NCBI RefSeq assembly: GCF_900187995.1 | Contig: NZ_FZNZ01000016.1 | Span: 24,431 to 88,430, forward strand | Source of the DNA: Prevotella jejuni | Lineage (GTDB): Bacteria; Bacteroidota; Bacteroidia; Bacteroidales; Bacteroidaceae | DNA length: 64,000 nucleotides | Direction of reading: 5' to 3' | Made by a program: the position numbers and the translations under genes | Shown here: one piece after another, positions 8,337-19,079 of the stretch | Numbering within the stretch: the first letter of the stretch is position 1 | Layout: each line of letters opens with the position of its first letter | Notes under the pieces: model-generated | Told to the model about the DNA's origin: nothing | Seen by the model: only the letters and a program-made list of their open reading frames with translations | The model's database searches: none

Positions 8337-11300
8337 ATGAAGCATAAATTTACTTTTCTGCCATCCTTTCTTCTCTTAGTGATGGCAATGTTTTGGAGCT
8401 CGCTTGCTGCCCATGCGCAAGACGATCAACAGATCATCAAGTTCCATACTAACATACCTGCTAAGGCTAAAAGTAGTGGAATTACAGCACAAGTATCCTT
8501 TGTGTTGGGCGCAAAAGACAATGCAACGACCGTTAGCATCGACTGTGGTTCAGGTGACGAAGAGTTCGATGTGAATAAAACCATAGTAGAGAATGAGAAT
8601 GGCGAACAGACCATGAAGGGCTCTCTCTACACTGGTACAGTGTCAGATGATGGGTGGGTAACGATTAAGGGTGACCCTGCTAACATCTATTACTTTAATG
8701 CCTCTGGTAACGAGATCGACCAGATTGAGTTTAATGACAACCTAAAGCTACAAGTATTAAACTTGGAGCATAACAGCTTAAAGTCACTCAATATTGATAA
8801 GTTACAGAGCCTAAGTGTTATCTATCTGCAGGACAATCCGTTCACAGCCGAGACTCCATTGATGATTGGTCGTATGCCTAATCTTATGGTGTTGGAGGTT
8901 CCACAGATTGGACATATCTCTCCTAACTTCACGCTTAAGAACTTTCCTAAGCTCCGTTCGTTTGATGCCTACCACACACTCAGCCTTAAGGTTGCAGACC
9001 CAACAGAGTGTCCTCTGCTGCAGCGTTTGAGCCTTGACATGACAAGCGTGGAGAGTGTAGACCTCTCAAAGAACCCATTACTGCAAATACTCAACGTGGG
9101 TGACTCTCGTGTCAAGACTCTTGACCTTAGTCATAACCCTGAGATAACGCAGCTCTACATATCTCACTCCTCTGGAGCAGTCAATACTGACGTGAAGTTT
9201 GAGACCATTGATGTGTCTCACTGTCCGAAGCTCTACTACTTCTATTGTGGTGGTAACAACTTGAAAGAGCTTGATTTAAGAAACAATCCAGAACTCTTCA
9301 CACTCTCTTGCGACCGTAACCTCCTACGGAGCCTTGACGTTAGTCAGAACGTAAACCTATATAGTGTCAACGTAAGATACAACTACATGGACTTTGCGAC
9401 ACTACCAGAACCAGGCAACTGGTTTGAGTATTATCACGAGCAAAACCCTATGGAGTTGAACGATACATATAAGGTAGGTGATGTCATCGACCTTAGCAAG
9501 CGTGTACTTCGTAAGAACACAAGAACAGATGCAAGACTTTACCGTGTTCCAAAGGCCGACCCAACAAAACCAGTAGAGTTAGATGACAGCTATTACTCAT
9601 ACGAGGCTGGTAAGGTGACATTGAAGAAAGCACTTAATGATCAGGTCTTTGTACAGTTCACGAATAGCCGTCTTAAAGACTACCCTATCCGTACTGAGAA
9701 CTTCAGAATAAAGACTGTTGCCGAGTTTGGAAAGGACGAGAAGGCTGTTGAAATGGCAAGTCTTGGATCTGAAGGCGACTCAGTTAACATGTCAGTGGGT
9801 ATCCTTGGTGCTACAGCAGCTAATCCTGTAACAGTAAAGGTTGACTTAGGTAATGGAGAGACAACGCCGTTCCAGATTAAGGAAGAGCGTCCTGCTACAC
9901 CTAACATCGCTACTACACGTACTGGCGCAGGTAACATTATTATATATGTTCCACAAGATAAGTACGTAACAAGTCTTGAGTCTAACGGTCAATATATTGA
10001 TAACATCGACCTCTCTGCACTCACAGAACTTCGCATACTGACGCTGAAGAATGCAAGTCTTACTACTATTGACCTCTCTTACAACAATAAGCTTGAGAAG
10101 CTCGACTTATCTAACAATCAGCTAAGACGTGTTGATCTCCGTGGTCCATCATCTTACTTTAATAAGAGTAATTTGACTGATATCAACATTAGTCATAACC
10201 AGATTGACTCATTGCTCTACTATACCATCTATGGTGTAACGAAGCTGAATGTAAGTCATAACAATCTGAACAAGCTGGATCTTAAGGATGCCGACAACTT
10301 GCGTATGCTTGATATCTCTTACAACAAGTTCACTCGTCTCCTCCTTAACCACAGTGAACTGATAGAAGACGTCAATGTTGCTAACAACGAGTTGACCGAG
10401 ATTGGAATACCAACCGTTGCACCTGTAAAGAAGTTGAACATCAGTGGCAACTACTTCACATTGGCTAATATGCCTAACGACTTCGGCCTTTCTCGTGGCA
10501 ACTTCATCTATGCTCCGCAGCACGTTCTACAGATTTCAACCTCTTCACCAGGTATCGACCTCTCTGAACAGTACATCACAAAGAATGGTGCTAAGACTCA
10601 GTTTGTATGGAAGAAGAAGGATGGTACACCGTTACAGTTGGGTACTGACTATACCATTACCGATGGTTCTGCTAAGTTCAAGAACCTTGCGCTCGACTCT
10701 ATCTATTGTGAGATGACGCATGCAGCCTACCCTGATTTCGAAGGCCAGAACGTCTTCAAGACAACATACGTTCATCCTATCGCCTTCCCACAGTATGAGT
10801 TGGCTTCATTCACAACGCTCAACCAGACTGACAGCGTGGCGCTTTCTCTCGCAAGCTATGTTCCTGGTAAGTCTGTCTACATCGAATGGGAGGGTAATGG
10901 TAACGTCACACAGTATGCACTTGGAGAGACTTACAAGCTCTTCCGAGCTAAGTCAAAGCCAAATACAAAGGTACGTGTACTTGTTGCTGAGCCTGATGAT
11001 AAGGTGAAAGTCTTCAGTATCTCAAACGTTAAGATGGCCGAAGCTGACTTCACTGGTATGAAGGAAGCAAAGCTTATCACTGTTTCGAAGGCAGGACTTA
11101 CAACTATTAAGCTCCCTGTAGCACCAAACCTTACCGACTTGAACCTTGATGAGAATGAGTTGACAGACGTTGACTTGTCACCGTTCCCAAAGCTTTTCTC
11201 AGTGTCATTGATTGGTAATAAGATTAAGACCTTCGACTTATCAAAGGCGCCAAGCCTTAATGTTGCTTACCTATCAAGCAACAAGATGAAGGATATCAAA

Positions 11301-12050
11301 CTTGATAACCCTATGCTTTGGAACCTTGACTTGAGCAATAACGACCTCGAAAGCGTGTCACTCGACAAGCTTCCTCAGTTGGAGCAGTTGTGGTTGAACG
11401 CTAACAAACTTACAAAGGTTGACGTGTCAAAGAATACTAACCTTAGAGTTCTCAACGTTGTTGGCAACCGTCTGAAGTTCTCTACAATGCCATTGCCAAG
11501 CAACAACGGCAGGCGATTTGATAAATACTCTTACAACCTTCAGGCCCCAATTGATGTTAAGTGCGTTAATGGTAAGGTCGATCTCAGCTCTGAGGCGGTT
11601 GTTGGAGGTGAGCCTACTACCTACCGCTGGTTCGATGGCAATGTGCAATATGTTGATGGTGTGTTACAAGGAGAAGAGCTTGCAACCAATGACGAGTACA
11701 CCGTTGAGAATGGTGTAACTACTTTGAAGCTTAGTGAAACCTTCACGAAACTTGTTTGTGTGATGGCGAACGATAACTTCCCTAATGCCCTTCTCCACAC
11801 AAACTACATCACATTCACTCCTTCAGCAGGCATTGATGCAGTCAGTGCAGATAAGGATGTTAAGATCCAGTTCTACGATGGTGCTATTAATATCCTGGGT
11901 GCAAAGAATGCTACAACAGCTATCTACACTATCGATGGTAAGCTCGTTTACCAAGCTAAGATTGCTGACGACAGCACTCGCATCTCCCTCGCTCGTGGTA
12001 CCTACATCGTACGTGTAGGCAACAAGGCTGCGAAGATTAGCGTTAAGTAA
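8337..12050 (+). CDS. large leucine-rich repeat surface protein, probable type IX cargo
   Basis: A 1237-residue protein with signal peptide MKHKFTFLPSFLLLVMAMFW ending near AHAQ. It has three blocks of leucine-rich repeats (about residues 130-345, 550-710 and 890-1055) with units such as LDLSNNQLRRVDL and LNISGNYF, separated by beta-sandwich-like linkers. Each block ends in a similar segment with FxxYxxxNPxxL or YAPQ/YNLQAP words, suggesting internal triplication of a repeat-plus-beta module. The C-terminus (IYTIDGKLVYQAKI, LARGTYIVRVGNKAAKISV) is a type IX sorting-like domain. Such proteins usually mediate adhesion. It follows the protease by 116 bp and may share its transcript. Confidence 0.85.
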   Translation: MKHKFTFLPSFLLLVMAMFWSSLAAHAQDDQQIIKFHTNIPAKAKSSGITAQVSFVLGAKDNATTVSIDCGSGDEEFDVNKTIVENENGEQTMKGSLYTGTVSDDGWVTIKGDPANIYYFNASGNEIDQIEFNDNLKLQVLNLEHNSLKSLNIDKLQSLSVIYLQDNPFTAETPLMIGRMPNLMVLEVPQIGHISPNFTLKNFPKLRSFDAYHTLSLKVADPTECPLLQRLSLDMTSVESVDLSKNPLLQILNVGDSRVKTLDLSHNPEITQLYISHSSGAVNTDVKFETIDVSHCPKLYYFYCGGNNLKELDLRNNPELFTLSCDRNLLRSLDVSQNVNLYSVNVRYNYMDFATLPEPGNWFEYYHEQNPMELNDTYKVGDVIDLSKRVLRKNTRTDARLYRVPKADPTKPVELDDSYYSYEAGKVTLKKALNDQVFVQFTNSRLKDYPIRTENFRIKTVAEFGKDEKAVEMASLGSEGDSVNMSVGILGATAANPVTVKVDLGNGETTPFQIKEERPATPNIATTRTGAGNIIIYVPQDKYVTSLESNGQYIDNIDLSALTELRILTLKNASLTTIDLSYNNKLEKLDLSNNQLRRVDLRGPSSYFNKSNLTDINISHNQIDSLLYYTIYGVTKLNVSHNNLNKLDLKDADNLRMLDISYNKFTRLLLNHSELIEDVNVANNELTEIGIPTVAPVKKLNISGNYFTLANMPNDFGLSRGNFIYAPQHVLQISTSSPGIDLSEQYITKNGAKTQFVWKKKDGTPLQLGTDYTITDGSAKFKNLALDSIYCEMTHAAYPDFEGQNVFKTTYVHPIAFPQYELASFTTLNQTDSVALSLASYVPGKSVYIEWEGNGNVTQYALGETYKLFRAKSKPNTKVRVLVAEPDDKVKVFSISNVKMAEADFTGMKEAKLITVSKAGLTTIKLPVAPNLTDLNLDENELTDVDLSPFPKLFSVSLIGNKIKTFDLSKAPSLNVAYLSSNKMKDIKLDNPMLWNLDLSNNDLESVSLDKLPQLEQLWLNANKLTKVDVSKNTNLRVLNVVGNRLKFSTMPLPSNNGRRFDKYSYNLQAPIDVKCVNGKVDLSSEAVVGGEPTTYRWFDGNVQYVDGVLQGEELATNDEYTVENGVTTLKLSETFTKLVCVMANDNFPNALLHTNYITFTPSAGIDAVSADKDVKIQFYDGAINILGAKNATTAIYTIDGKLVYQAKIADDSTRISLARGTYIVRVGNKAAKISVK

Positions 12051-12075
12051 GAACGATAACACGTAAATAAAAAGT

Positions 12076-12126
12076 CCCCTTGTTGGTTGCTGAACACTTG
12101 TTCGGCAAACAAACAAGGGGATTTCT
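12076..12126 (+). terminator. intrinsic terminator after the LRR gene
   Basis: CCCCTTGTT at 12076-12084 pairs with AACAAGGGG at 12112-12120, followed by ATTTCTTT. It lies 25 bp after the stop codon. Confidence 0.75.
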
Positions 12127-12177
12127 TTGTCTAATTACCCCACCCTAGACCCTCTGTCATAAGCAACGAACTAAACT

Positions 12178-12312
12178 CATGAAAGGCTTGGTCATAAGTT
12201 TCTAAAAACCTTTGTTATAAACGTCAGAACACTTCAATATAAGCATCAGAAAGCTTTACTATAATCGTCAGAAAACCTCACTATAAGTATCAGAAAGCTT
12301 TACTACTATCAT
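12178..12312. repeat. 22 bp tandem repeat, four clear copies
   Basis: Units start at 12222, 12244, 12266 and 12288, each exactly 22 bp, of the form (C/T)(A/G)TCAGAAAGCTTTACTATA. Alternate units are more alike, giving a 44 bp higher-order period. A degenerate copy precedes them. Confidence 0.85.
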
Positions 12313-12359
12313 CTGAGGAACCTTCTTGTAAACCTTTTTCGCTCTACTCACTCCCTGTA

Positions 12360-12475
12360 CATGCCCGTCAGCGTTCAAGAAGACGCTCTTCTTGCTTCAA
12401 GAACATGCCCTTCTTGCATGTTGAAGACGCCCTTCTTGATGCTTATTAGGCGTCTTCTTCTTTGCTACCTATAAC
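12360..12475. repeat. family A element core, copy 2 (ends not clear)
   Basis: The stretch contains the family A words GAAGACGCTCTTCTTGC, AAGAACATGCCCTTCTTGC and GACGCCCTTCTTG, but I do not recognise the terminal sequences seen in other copies. Confidence 0.55.
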
Positions 12476-12635
12476 CATCTGAATACATGATAGTTACATA
12501 CTCACTTCTTATACATATTCCTCTCCTTTTTTCAGGACCCCTATACGCCTCTTTGTAAAGACATTTCAACATCAGACAGACAGAATATATGAGAGACAGA
12601 ATAACAGGGGGACGGACGAAGACAGAGGGATTTTT

Positions 12636-12995
12636 GAAGACAAAATGACATAATGACAAATGGAGACAGATGATTTTTTTGAAGACAGAATGACATAATG
12701 ACAAATGAAGACAGATGTTTTTTTTGAGACAGAATAACATAATGACAAATGGAGACAGATGATTTTTTTGAAGACAGAATAACATAATGACAAATGGAGA
12801 CAGATGATTTTTTTGAGACAGAATGACATAATGACAAATGAAGACAAATGATTATTTTTGAGACAGAATAACATAATGACAAATGGAGACAAATGATTTT
12901 TTTGAAGACAGAATGACATAATGACAAAAGGAGACAGGGTATGGTTTTGAAGACATAATGACATAATGACAAACGAAGAATGACATATTTTTTCT
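12636..12995. repeat. 44-45 bp minisatellite, eight copies
   Basis: The word CATAATGACA recurs at 12649, 12694, 12738, 12783, 12827, 12872, 12917 and 12962, spacings of 45, 44, 45, 44, 45, 45 and 45 bp. Each unit also holds AATGGAGACAGATGA and a run of seven or eight T. All three minus-strand frames stay open because the unit lacks stops, so the cysteine-rich reading frames there are not considered genes. Confidence 0.9.
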
Positions 12996-12999
12996 CACA

Positions 13000-13330
13000 G
13001 AGAACACAGATGAACAGAACACACAAAGGCCCACAGAGACATTAAGTCAACCGATTACACAGAACCTTACAGCCAACGTTAGCTTATCATCAACACCTAA
13101 CACCTAACATTCAACACCCTTCTTTAGCTATAACGCTCTGTGAACTCTGTATGCCGAAGGCCTTCTGTGTGCTCGAAACTGTGCGCCAAAATGCTCAGTG
13201 AACTCTGTGCGCTCTGTGAGAGAAAAAACCTTTACGAAGTATGTAAGCAGCCTAATAGGGGTATCTCGGTAATCACTCCCCTCTCCATTCGGAGAGGGGC
13301 TGGGGGTGAGGTCAGTAGGGGCTGTGAGTG
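13000..13330. repeat. family C, CAACACC microsatellite and family B repeats
   Basis: A composite spacer. The family C core ACATTAAGTCAACCGAT is at 13039-13055, followed by CAACACCTAACACC words near 13090-13120. Then come GAACTCTGTGCGCTCTGTGAG words and a reverse family B hairpin (CCCTCTCCATTCGGAGAGGG) at about 13280-13300 with GGGGTATCTCGG before it. The rest, 13330-13537, holds nothing recognisable. Confidence 0.7.
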
Positions 13331-13537
13331 AGGCTACTATTACATACGTCTACAAAAACCTATTGACTATCAGGAGAAAACAGGTGTAAAGGCAAGGAGA
13401 GGAGGCTACCCTTCTATCCTAACTATTCTTATCATTCTGATTGATAGTCATCTACAAATATTGTACATTGTACCAACAAAAAACTTCAGCGTCCTAAAAA
13501 TTGTCATAAAAGATTAGCTTATATTCTTTTAAATCAC

Positions 13538-13545
13538 TACCTTTG
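13538..13545 (+). promoter_or_regulatory. promoter -7 element of the AspT/YidE-type transporter
   Basis: TACCTTTG, followed by CACCC, lies 21 bp before the ATG at 13566. It matches the Bacteroidota TAnnTTTG element. Confidence 0.65.
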
Positions 13546-13565
13546 CACCCACTAAACAATACCTT

Positions 13566-15266
13566 ATGGACTGGTTAATTGATATTTTTTCAACAGCAAA
13601 ACAGGATACGGTAGCACATATCGTGTTGCTTTATTCGATTGTCATTGCCTTAGGTGTACTACTTGGCAAGATTAAGATTGGAGGTATCTCACTTGGAGTA
13701 ACCTTCGTTTTGTTTGTCGGCATTGCAGCCGGAAGCATTAAATTCACAGGCCCTCTACCCGTGTTAAGTTTCTTACAAGACTTTGGATTGATTCTATTCG
13801 TCTTTATGATAGGTCTACAAGTAGGGCCGGGTTTCTTCGAGAGCTTCGGTAAAGGTGGACTAAAACTTAACATTCTCGCCTCGGTGACAATCCTTCTTAA
13901 CATCCTCGTGATGTTTGCGTGCTACTTTATCTTCTTTGACACGAAAGACTCAAGTAGCCTTCCTATGATGGTAGGTACGCTCTATGGTGCCGTAACAAAC
14001 ACCCCTGGTCTTGGTGCAGCGAATGAGGCTTTACACAACGTCTTTAAGAACGGGATGGACTTCGACATCACTTCTGGTTATGCCTGTGCCTATCCTTTGG
14101 GTGTCGTAGGTATTATCGGTGCAACAATTGCTATACGCTATATCTGTAAGGTAAACCTCGAAGAAGAGAATGAGAAGCTGAATGAGGAAGAAGCAGAGAA
14201 CCCAAATGCAAAACCTCACACCATGTATTTGAGGGTACAAAACGCTTATATCGCAGGCCGAAAGCTCAAAGAAATATCAGAGTTCCTCAACCGCGATTTC
14301 GTTTGTACACGTCTTATGCACAATAACGTACTCAGTGTTCCTACATTAGACAATGTCTTTGAGTTGGGTGATGAGATACTTATCGTTAGTGCAGAGGTTG
14401 ACGCACAGGCTATCCAAGCCTTCATTGGTCCAGAGATTGAGGTAGACTGGCACGAGGAAGACCAGCCTCAACCACTCATTAGTCGCCGTATTATCATCAC
14501 CAACAGCTCTATCAACGGTAAGACTTTAGGTAATCTACATTTCCGTTCAGTCTATGGCGTGAACGTGACACGTATCATCCGCCAAGGTATGGACCTCTTT
14601 GCGGGTCGTAACCACCGCTTTATCGTTGGCGACCGCATCATGGTTGTTGGTCCAGAAGAGAATGTAAACCGTGTTGCAGAGATGATGGGTAACTCCGAGA
14701 AACGCCTCTATGCGCCAAACATCGCAACTATCTTTATCGGTATCATGGTAGGTATTCTCTTTGGAAGTCTACCTATCAGCATCCCTAACATGCCTGTAGC
14801 TATGAAGCTCGGCTTGGCCGGTGGTCCGCTGATCATAGCCATTCTCTTAGGTCGCTTCGGTCATCGTATAGGTCTTGTCACCTATACAACGACATCAGCC
14901 AACCTGATGTTACGTGAGATGGGATTGGCCCTCTTCCTTGCCTCCGTGGGCATCAAGGCTGGTGCAGGGTTCTGGAATACGGTTATTCAAGGAGACGGTT
15001 TGAAGTATGTTTACACTGGTTTCCTCATCACCATCATCCCAATTCTTATCGTAGGAACCATCGCACGAATGAAGTATAAGTTCAATTACTTTACAATCAT
15101 GGGTATGTTGGCAGGTACCTATACCGACCCTCCAGCATTGGGTTACGCTAACTCCATCTGTTCAAGCGAGGCTCCAGCTGTCGGATACTCAACTGTTTAT
15201 CCGCTCAGTATGTTCCTAAGAATATTTATGGCACAAGTGATAATACTCTTCTTCTGCCATCCTTAA
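13566..15266 (+). CDS. AspT/YidE/YbjL family putative transporter
   Basis: A 566-residue inner-membrane protein with two halves of about five helices each (residues 15-190 and 385-560). These flank a central cytoplasmic region of two RCK_C/TrkA-C-like domains (about 215-375). The halves carry the family pattern [16 protein letters not shown] (about 140-155) and [12 protein letters not shown] near the C-terminus. This is the aspartate:alanine exchanger (AspT) duplication layout. The substrate of the Prevotella members is not established, though dicarboxylates or amino acids are plausible. It is single-gene, with its own promoter and terminator. Confidence 0.88.
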   Translation: MDWLIDIFSTAKQDTVAHIVLLYSIVIALGVLLGKIKIGGISLGVTFVLFVGIAAGSIKFTGPLPVLSFLQDFGLILFVFMIGLQVGPGFFESFGKGGLKLNILASVTILLNILVMFACYFIFFDTKDSSSLPMMVGTLYGAVTNTPGLGAANEALHNVFKNGMDFDITSGYACAYPLGVVGIIGATIAIRYICKVNLEEENEKLNEEEAENPNAKPHTMYLRVQNAYIAGRKLKEISEFLNRDFVCTRLMHNNVLSVPTLDNVFELGDEILIVSAEVDAQAIQAFIGPEIEVDWHEEDQPQPLISRRIIITNSSINGKTLGNLHFRSVYGVNVTRIIRQGMDLFAGRNHRFIVGDRIMVVGPEENVNRVAEMMGNSEKRLYAPNIATIFIGIMVGILFGSLPISIPNMPVAMKLGLAGGPLIIAILLGRFGHRIGLVTYTTTSANLMLREMGLALFLASVGIKAGAGFWNTVIQGDGLKYVYTGFLITIIPILIVGTIARMKYKFNYFTIMGMLAGTYTDPPALGYANSICSSEAPAVGYSTVYPLSMFLRIFMAQVIILFFCHP

Positions 15267-15291
15267 AATGAGGAACAGTATTATTTAGAAT

Positions 15292-15338
15292 AAAAAAGAG
15301 TTGGGTGTATCAGCAATCTGATGCACCCAACTCTTTTT
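15292..15338 (+). terminator. intrinsic terminator after the transporter gene
   Basis: AAAAAAGAGTTGGGTG at 15292-15307 pairs with CACCCAACTCTTTTT ending at 15338. It is A-rich before and T-rich after, so it could work in both directions. Confidence 0.85.
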
Positions 15339-15461
15339 GATTATCCACGAGAAAGAAAGAAGAAAGCAACGGTCTCCATCATAGAACGACTAAATCATGT
15401 TGTCAAATAAAGATGATAGATAATTCTGTAGTTGCTTAACCCCTATTTGAGAAAAGTTTTG

Positions 15462-15469
15462 TAAATTTG
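15462..15469 (+). promoter_or_regulatory. promoter -7 element of the sensor kinase operon
   Basis: TAAATTTG followed by CC, 45 bp before the ATG at 15514, matches TAnnTTTG. No -33 TTTG at the usual distance is convincing. Confidence 0.55.
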
Positions 15470-15513
15470 CCTTTAGATTATAGATTGACTGCGACAAAGA
15501 CCCTATAAGATAG

Positions 15514-18500
15514 ATGAAGAAAGCAAGAACATACGGTAAAATACAAGGATGGGTAGCCTGCCTACTCCTTCTGCTGTGTGTCGCTTGTAGTTCGCCCAAC
15601 CAGAAAGAGGTCGACCTCTACAATGACAAGGCCTACGCTCTCCATTACCGCAACCTCGACTCTGTCACAATCTATGCTAATAAAGCCTATAACTTAGCGA
15701 AGAACTATGACGCAGGAAAGGCAGAAGCACTGAACAACCTTGCCTTCGTCGACTTGATGAAGATGCGCTTTACAGCAGCTAACGCTAAGCTCGATTCCGT
15801 ATTAAAGATTACTGATAACCAGGTAGAACTGCTGGTTGCTGATATCCAGTTGATGCGTCTCTGTCAGCGTGAGTCGCTCAATAAGGAGTTCTACGACTAC
15901 TATGAAAAGGCACAGAAAAGACTTCATCGTATTGAAGAAGACGAAGCACTGCTCTCTCCTCGTCAGCGACGTCGTATGGTCTATGCCCGCTCTGAGTTTG
16001 CTATCGTTACCTCCACCTATTATTATTATGTAGGTTTGGAACAGCCATCCATCAAAGCCATCCACCAGATAAACCCTGATGGAGAGATCCAAACAGACAT
16101 AGCACAGCTGTTGGCCTACTTCTATAACATCGGTTCGGGTGGTATTATCAATACGAACACACAGAAAGCTATTGAACAAAAGGAGTTTGAGTATCTCATA
16201 AGATGCTATATGCTTGCTCGACAACACAATTTCCCTTATTGGGAGGCAAACTCCTTACAGGCTATCAGTGAGCTGATTGTGAACGATAAGAGTCGGGAGA
16301 CACTGATGCACAATAACCTCCCCTCGTTCCAATACATCAATCTTGATAATATGCCTGATAGCCTCCTTGCAGGTAACTTGGCACAGCGTTCGCTGCATAT
16401 CTTCCAACGTTATGGGGATGTCTATCAGACGGCAGGTTCTTATCGAACCTTGGCTTCATGCTATTGGCAGATTAAAGACTATCGTTCAGCAATCATTTGT
16501 CTGAATAAGGCATTAAACAACAATCCTGCTATAAAGCAGGCTCCAGACCTCGTTGCGTCAATCCGTGAACAGTTGAGTGTGACTTATTCGGCGATTAACA
16601 ACAAACAACAAAGTGATTATAACCGTAATATCTATCTTGACTTACAGGACGAAACGCGACAAGACAGGTATCTCACCTCACGTGCGGAACAATTAGAAAA
16701 CACCTCACAACAGCTTAACCTCATCATTATTGCTGTGGCTCTTTCTATCATCATCGTATTGGGGTCGCTCGTTCTCTTCCATTACCTCCGTAGAAGAAAA
16801 GATACACAAGGGTCGTTAGACGACCTCCTTCAGCCTCTTGAACAATGGCGACAACAGAACGAACAGCACATGGCGGAGTTGGCTGAACAGTATGAAGAGA
16901 TTTCCGAACAACTGGATATCAATAAGTTACACCTCACTGATAATAAGCGTAAGAACCTTGAACAAAGGGCTAAGATATCACTCGTAAACGGTGTTATCCC
17001 ACTCATCGACCGTATGTTACATGAGATAGAAAGACTCAAGAAGGGCGGTGAAAGTGAGACTGTAAAGGCTGAACGTTACACCTATATACGGGAGTTGACG
17101 GATAAGATTAATGAATTAAACGCTGTACTCACAGAGTGGATCCAACTCAGACAAGGGCGACTGTCGCTACACATCGAGAGCTTCCCTGTGCAACAGGTGT
17201 TCGATATCGTGAAGAAAGGACGTATGGGCTTCTACATGAAAGGTATAGAACTACGTGTAGAGCATACCAAGGCTATTGTCAAAGCCGACCGTGTTCTGAC
17301 GCTTTTCATGGTGAATACCTTGGCTGATAACGCCCGTAAGTTTACAGAGAAAGGCGGGAAAGTGACGATTACATCTACCGAAGCACCAGACTATGTAGAG
17401 ATAGCTGTTAGCGATACGGGCTGTGGACTCACAGAAGAAGAACAGCAACATATCTTCGACCATAAGCCTATTCATGACCAGAAAGACAGTTCATCGCATG
17501 GCTTCGGACTGATGAATTGTAAGGGTATCATCAATAAGTATAAGAAGATTAGCCAGATATTCGCTATCTGTGAGATTGGCGTTGAGAGCAAGAAAGGCAG
17601 GGGTAGCCGCTTCTTCTTCCGTCTGCCAAAGGGTATCAGCCGTGTCTTGTTGGCTTTCCTCCTTGCTACTGCCTCCTTATTGACTGCTCAGGCTCGACCT
17701 ACAAGGGCCTACGATAAGGCTACAGCACTTGCAAAGAAGGATTACACCACCCTTGCGGCTATTTATGCCGACTCGGCTTACTTCTCTAATATCAATGGTT
17801 CATATAGTAAGACGTTGGCTTATGCGGATACTTGTCGATACTACCTTAATAAACGCTATCTACAGCTCCACCCTAAAGGAAAGGAACTGATGAAGCGACT
17901 TGGGAGCCTATCTATTGTCCCAGCAGAGATTAAATGGTATCATGATAGTATCCCGTTGAACTATGGAATTATCCTCGATATACGCAATGAGAGTGCTGTT
18001 GCAGCACTTGCCTTGCATGAGTGGGACCTTTATAAATATAATAACTCTGTCTATACCCACCTTTTTAAGGAGCGTTATGCCGATAACTCTTTGGGCGAAT
18101 ACTGCCGAATGATGATGAAGTCGGAGACCAATAAGAATGTGGCTGTTGCCCTTCTTGTACTCTTCCTACTATCCATCCTACCAGTGTATTACGTGATGTA
18201 TTATCGTCACCGCCTTGTCTATCAGTTCTGTTTGGAACGTGTAAGACAGATAAACACTATCCTCCTTAGCGACGTAAGCGAAGAGAACAAACTGAGAGAG
18301 GTTGAGAAAGGGGTGAGCGACAGATTTCCTGAACGATTATTGGCTATCGTCAACCAGATTAAGGAGGCACTTGTCGCATCGGTGGAAGAGAACCAGAAGA
18401 GCCAGTCTGATATCGAACTGCTCGAAGATGAGGTGCGTTGTGTGGAATACGAGAACGAGCGTTTGCACATTAGTAATAGTATTCTTGATAACTGTCTGTC

Positions 18501-19053
18501 AACGCTGAAACACGAGACAATGTACTATCCTTCACGTATTCGCCAGCTTGTCGACGAAGCTGACGGTCAACTTGAAGCGATTGACGAGTTGGCTATCTAC
18601 TACAAGGAGCTCTATCAGATTCTTAGTCAGCAGGCTATGAGCCAGATTGAGGCCGTGAAACTTGTATCGCGTCCTGTGGATATCACGACTTTGGTGAGCC
18701 CTGCAAAACTGACGACAGCCTTTGAGTCACCACTTATCAATGGCGACCCTGTCTTCCTGGCCTACTTATTTGAGATCTTATACCTTATTAATAATAACCA
18801 ACCACTGACGGTCACTGCCGAAGAGCATCAGCCTGGTTACGTGACCTTACACGTCATTATGTCTACGCTGTCACTCTCTGATGATGCTTGTCGCAACCTC
18901 TTCCAACCATCTGCCGACCGTTTGATGTTCTTCATCTGCCGACAGATTGCCCGCGACAATGGCGAGGCTACAAATAAACGTGGCTGTGGTATCTCAGCTA
19001 ACGAGACACCAGAGGGCGTGAGAATAGACGTGGTCTTGGCAAAAGCAAATTAA
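15514..19053 (+). CDS. large two-part sensor histidine kinase (DUF5112/DUF5113-like)
   Basis: An 1179-residue membrane sensor. It begins with a lipoprotein-type signal (LLLLLCVACSS, Cys near residue 25) followed by TPR-like helices to about 400. A membrane helix lies near 400-425 (LIIIAVALSIIIVLGSLVLF), then a coiled coil and a histidine-kinase ATPase domain with N-box NTLADNARKF (about 600), DTGCGL and SSHGFGLMNC. A second hydrophobic segment (about 707-725, LLAFLLATASLLTAQARP) starts a second helical region. A further helix lies near 875-897, followed by a coiled coil and a second ATPase-like tail lacking clear G-boxes. This resembles the Bacteroidota DUF5112/DUF5113 kinases. No canonical H-box is obvious. 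The response regulator follows 26 bp downstream. Confidence 0.8.
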   Translation: MKKARTYGKIQGWVACLLLLLCVACSSPNQKEVDLYNDKAYALHYRNLDSVTIYANKAYNLAKNYDAGKAEALNNLAFVDLMKMRFTAANAKLDSVLKITDNQVELLVADIQLMRLCQRESLNKEFYDYYEKAQKRLHRIEEDEALLSPRQRRRMVYARSEFAIVTSTYYYYVGLEQPSIKAIHQINPDGEIQTDIAQLLAYFYNIGSGGIINTNTQKAIEQKEFEYLIRCYMLARQHNFPYWEANSLQAISELIVNDKSRETLMHNNLPSFQYINLDNMPDSLLAGNLAQRSLHIFQRYGDVYQTAGSYRTLASCYWQIKDYRSAIICLNKALNNNPAIKQAPDLVASIREQLSVTYSAINNKQQSDYNRNIYLDLQDETRQDRYLTSRAEQLENTSQQLNLIIIAVALSIIIVLGSLVLFHYLRRRKDTQGSLDDLLQPLEQWRQQNEQHMAELAEQYEEISEQLDINKLHLTDNKRKNLEQRAKISLVNGVIPLIDRMLHEIERLKKGGESETVKAERYTYIRELTDKINELNAVLTEWIQLRQGRLSLHIESFPVQQVFDIVKKGRMGFYMKGIELRVEHTKAIVKADRVLTLFMVNTLADNARKFTEKGGKVTITSTEAPDYVEIAVSDTGCGLTEEEQQHIFDHKPIHDQKDSSSHGFGLMNCKGIINKYKKISQIFAICEIGVESKKGRGSRFFFRLPKGISRVLLAFLLATASLLTAQARPTRAYDKATALAKKDYTTLAAIYADSAYFSNINGSYSKTLAYADTCRYYLNKRYLQLHPKGKELMKRLGSLSIVPAEIKWYHDSIPLNYGIILDIRNESAVAALALHEWDLYKYNNSVYTHLFKERYADNSLGEYCRMMMKSETNKNVAVALLVLFLLSILPVYYVMYYRHRLVYQFCLERVRQINTILLSDVSEENKLREVEKGVSDRFPERLLAIVNQIKEALVASVEENQKSQSDIELLEDEVRCVEYENERLHISNSILDNCLSTLKHETMYYPSRIRQLVDEADGQLEAIDELAIYYKELYQILSQQAMSQIEAVKLVSRPVDITTLVSPAKLTTAFESPLINGDPVFLAYLFEILYLINNNQPLTVTAEEHQPGYVTLHVIMSTLSLSDDACRNLFQPSADRLMFFICRQIARDNGEATNKRGCGISANETPEGVRIDVVLAKAN

Positions 19054-19079
19054 GAAACAAAATAAAACAAAATATATCT

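Noticed and set aside
12465..13034. Overlapping minus-strand frames encoding cysteine-rich repeats
   Set aside because: All three frames are open only because a 44-45 bp minisatellite lacks stop codons. There is no start context and no unique sequence.
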